From: Nitrospinaceae bacterium | GTDB lineage: Bacteria > Nitrospinota > Nitrospinia > Nitrospinales > VA-1 | Assembly (NCBI GenBank): GCA_029261695.1 | Contig: JAJDAV010000042.1 | Span: 1-48,291, forward strand | Reading direction: 5' to 3' | Length of the DNA: 48,291 nt | Shown: positions 46,028-48,291 of the stretch, one piece after another | Layout of the letters: every line of letters starts with the position of its first letter | Position numbering within the stretch: position 1 is the first letter of the stretch | Program-made: the position numbers and the translations under genes | Notes under the pieces: generated by a model | Seen by the model: the letters and a program-made list of their open reading frames with translations, nothing else | Told to the model about the DNA's origin: nothing | The model's database searches: none

Positions 46028-47860
46028 ATGGATAAAATTTTTCGTCTCAGTGAACGCATCCAATTTCTTCCAGTGGTGCACGGCAGTGGCAGTTTTGCAA
46101 GGGAAGTTAGAAACCGCATTCTATCAACAAAATGTAATTGCCTTGCAGTTGCCCTCCCTCCCGAGTTTCAAAATTCCGTTGAAGAAGGAATCGAACTTCT
46201 GCCTCAAATAACATTAAGCACACAGCAGGAAGAAGATGGGGCACTAAACTACGTCCCAATTGATCCAAGCCAGCCGATAATTGCTGGTTTGCGGGTTGCC
46301 AGGCAGGAGGGGATTGCACGTCGTTTTATTGATTTAAGCACCCAAGCTTACGAAACTAGACACTCAAGTTTTCCTGATACGTTTTCTTTGCAAAAAGTCT
46401 CCTACGAAAAATATGCAAGCACATTTCTATTAACACTTAAACCTCCCAAAGTTGAATCACAGCATTATTGGCGAGCAAGGTGGATGGCCTATCAGCTCCA
46501 CTGTCTGGAACTGGACTTTTCTAACATTATTATTATTTGTTCAATTCTTGATTGGCCGTGGATTAAAGATGCATTCGATGAGCGAAAAAAATATAAGAAT
46601 CCGCCAACAGATCTAAAAACTCCCGTTCTTAATAATGTAGACAAAAATACTTTATTTTTTGCCTTAACCGAGTTTCCATTTATTACATACCTTTATGAAA
46701 AAAAACGTCAGGAGATGCGTACCGACAGCAATACGCCAATAGACGGTGTGAAAGAAATTTTGCTTCGAGCTCGTGATCTATTTATTAAAAAGCATAAAAT
46801 TAAATACCACAACCTGACCTCACAAACATTTCAGATTCTTCTACAATATGTAAGGAACCTGACTCTTATGGAGTCGAGACTTTTACCCGACTTATATACG
46901 TTGGTCAATTCAGCTAAGCAGTTTGGCGGAGACCCTTTTGCCATTTCTGTTCTCGAAGCTGCACGTGATTATCCCTTTGAAGAAACAGATAAAGAATCCA
47001 GCACTATTTCATTGGGTATTGATCAGGGGATGTTAGATACAGAAGACGCTTCACCTGTCAGCATGAAAAACCGGCTTTCAGATACCCAGTATGAATGGCG
47101 AACCTTAAACTTGAAACCGGATCCAGATTTAGAGCAGAAACAAAACTGGAAACATAAATGGGACCCTTATGGGCAATGTTCCTGGCCTCCTGAAGATGAA
47201 AAAATAGAAAACCTAAACACTCATGTTCGTGAACAAACCCGTCTTTTATTGAGTCATGACCTTGCAAGAACAGAAAAGTTCACGTCCTCTGTTAAAGATG
47301 GAATTGATATTCGAGATACTCTCAGGCACTGGTATACGGGAGATATTTATGTGAAAGAGATCCCTCCTTCTCGCGGAGAAGTCGAAATCATAGTCTTCCT
47401 GTTCGATGCCGAACCTGACCCAAATCAATACAATTGGCGGCAAACCTGGTATGCAGAACATAAAGATGAATCCACCCTTTGTTTTTATGCAACCGAATAT
47501 ATGGAAAACCTAATTGGGCCTGGAATTGGTCAGGCTACCTATGGTGGATGTATGATGCTCTTTCCACCCCGCCCTATCCTTGATATCTGGCAGGACCCTC
47601 GGTTGAGGTTTTCACAGACATTGGAGGAGAAACTATTAGAAGCAGCTTTTTTTCATTCCCGCCAAAAACATGTCACAGTCGTTTCATCCTGTTCACCACA
47701 ATTAACGTGGCGCCGTCTGGCACGTAAATATGGAAAAAAAATTATTCATATCCCGCTGAAACGATTTTCTAAACAGACCATTGAAAAAGTCAGAAGGTTT
47801 CATGTATTGAATGGCAAAGATATCCGTTCCTACGCCAAACGTTTTATCCAAGAGTTATAA
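46028..47860 (+). CDS. Large uncharacterised protein paired with MoxR ATPase (possibly divergent TraB/TIKI-like)
   Basis: This 610-aa soluble protein is not confidently recognised. The N-terminus FLPVVHGSGSFAREVRNRIL, then CLAVALPPEF and EGIARRFIDLS, recalls the TraB/EreA/TIKI superfamily (DUF5682-type proteins often found with MoxR genes), but the usual acidic residue (vEgP) reads ALPPE and a later His is missing, so it may be inactive or unrelated. The middle has HYWRARWMAYQLHCL, and the C-terminus (about 540-610) is a compact basic domain, FHSRQKHVTVVSSCSPQLTWRRLARKYGKKII. No VWA MIDAS motif is seen. Proximity to MoxR suggests a two-gene module. Confidence 0.65.
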   Translation: MDKIFRLSERIQFLPVVHGSGSFAREVRNRILSTKCNCLAVALPPEFQNSVEEGIELLPQITLSTQQEEDGALNYVPIDPSQPIIAGLRVARQEGIARRFIDLSTQAYETRHSSFPDTFSLQKVSYEKYASTFLLTLKPPKVESQHYWRARWMAYQLHCLELDFSNIIIICSILDWPWIKDAFDERKKYKNPPTDLKTPVLNNVDKNTLFFALTEFPFITYLYEKKRQEMRTDSNTPIDGVKEILLRARDLFIKKHKIKYHNLTSQTFQILLQYVRNLTLMESRLLPDLYTLVNSAKQFGGDPFAISVLEAARDYPFEETDKESSTISLGIDQGMLDTEDASPVSMKNRLSDTQYEWRTLNLKPDPDLEQKQNWKHKWDPYGQCSWPPEDEKIENLNTHVREQTRLLLSHDLARTEKFTSSVKDGIDIRDTLRHWYTGDIYVKEIPPSRGEVEIIVFLFDAEPDPNQYNWRQTWYAEHKDESTLCFYATEYMENLIGPGIGQATYGGCMMLFPPRPILDIWQDPRLRFSQTLEEKLLEAAFFHSRQKHVTVVSSCSPQLTWRRLARKYGKKIIHIPLKRFSKQTIEKVRRFHVLNGKDIRSYAKRFIQEL

Positions 47861-47863
47861 CTT

Positions 47864-48291
47864 ATGCCTTTTGAAATCCTGATAAGAGAGGCAATTAAAC
47901 CTGACATACCTGTTTTAGTTCAAAACAATAAGGCACTCGCTCTTGAGACTGAAAACCTTCAACTTGATTACGACACCCTATTTTCTGGCGTAAGCAATGC
48001 ATTGAAAAGAGAGGAATGTCACTATTTTGTTGCAGAAATAAATGGAGAAATTACAGGCCAAATTATGATCACCTATGAATGGAGTGATTGGAGGAATGGT
48101 ATCTTGTGGTGGATACAGAGTGTTTTTGTCCGTCCCGAATATAGAAGGAAAGGAGTTTTTCGAATGCTTTATGAGCACGTAGAAGAGCTGGCACGAAACC
48201 ACCCAGAAGTAAAAGCTTTGCGACTCTATGTCATAAGAGATAACAACTCTGGAATAGACACGTACGAATCCCTGGGTATGAGCGATTCAGG
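47864..48291 (+). CDS. GNAT-family N-acetyltransferase, partial
   Basis: An open frame from ATG 47864 runs to the window edge (142 complete codons seen). It contains GNAT motifs: IREAIKPDIPVL at the start, FVAEINGEITGQIMITYEW (central strands) and the acetyl-CoA-binding segment VFVRPEYRRKGVFRML followed by ALRLYVIRDNNSG. The 3' end lies outside the window. It begins three bases after the stop of the 610-aa gene, so the three genes from 45066 probably form one operon. The substrate is unknown. Confidence 0.85.
   Translation, partial: MPFEILIREAIKPDIPVLVQNNKALALETENLQLDYDTLFSGVSNALKREECHYFVAEINGEITGQIMITYEWSDWRNGILWWIQSVFVRPEYRRKGVFRMLYEHVEELARNHPEVKALRLYVIRDNNSGIDTYESLGMSDS

Noticed and set aside
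1-48291. tRNA, rRNA, CRISPR array, prophage or insertion sequence
   Set aside because: No cloverleaf, rRNA segment, regular repeat-spacer pattern, transposase or phage gene was recognised on either strand.

Overview
This 48.3 kb window comes from an AT-rich genome of a motile, diderm (Gram-negative) bacterium. The evidence is a TolC-type outer-membrane channel, a lipobox lipoprotein, a LysM lytic transglycosylase and a block of flagellar genes. The gene mix (PyrR-regulated pyrimidine operon, MptE-like flagellar accessory factor, BioC/BioF biotin genes, short flagellar operon with a stand-alone FlhB C-terminal protein) suggests a marine Nitrospinota- or deltaproteobacteria-like lineage. That placement is an inference; no rRNA, tRNA, phage, IS element or CRISPR array was seen. 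About one gene in five appears to start with TTG.

Layout. 0.1-4.9 kb: tripartite export operon (TolC-like channel, MacA/HlyD-like adaptor, MacB-type ATPase and permease). 4.9-7.3 kb: pabB-like chorismate enzyme and a class IV aminotransferase/lyase (folate/pABA branch). 7.3-8.2 kb: a DUF1566 protein and an orphan. 8.2-13.1 kb: biotin genes bioF, a BioH-like esterase and bioC, interrupted by an unusual DUF429-GAF-histidine kinase fusion. 13.2-18.2 kb: MptE-like protein, a 62-aa protein, a TlpA-like redoxin, a TPR lipoprotein, a DnaJ protein and a 2Fe-2S ferredoxin. 18.2-20.8 kb: membrane-anchored NB-ARC-like/TPR protein.

21.0-29.2 kb: pyrimidine operon pyrR-pyrB-pyrC-carA-X-carB. It is preceded by a promoter, a textbook PyrR-binding loop and an intrinsic terminator, i.e. 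an attenuator. X is an uncharacterised 291-aa protein joined to carA and carB by one-base TAATG overlaps. 29.2-35.2 kb: CsgG/FlgT-like periplasmic protein with a Met-rich insert, SUMF1-like protein, endonuclease III, M14-like peptidase and an MltD-like enzyme with about five LysM motifs.

35.4-38.4 kb (minus strand): fliL, a small unknown, a FliK-like gene and an FlhB C-terminal-like gene. 38.4-44.9 kb (minus strand): coaE, a second class IV aminotransferase, cvpA, a Nudix hydrolase, an HPr domain fused to a large unknown domain, an HNH endonuclease, an FAD-linked oxidase and a 56-aa membrane protein. 45.0-48.3 kb: MoxR-type AAA ATPase, a 610-aa partner that may be a divergent TraB/TIKI-like protein, and a GNAT acetyltransferase cut by the window end.

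The best candidates for undescribed biology are the DUF429-GAF-kinase fusion in the biotin locus, the coupled protein between carA and carB, the PyrR attenuator outside Gram-positives, the HPr fusion, and the MoxR/610-aa pair.
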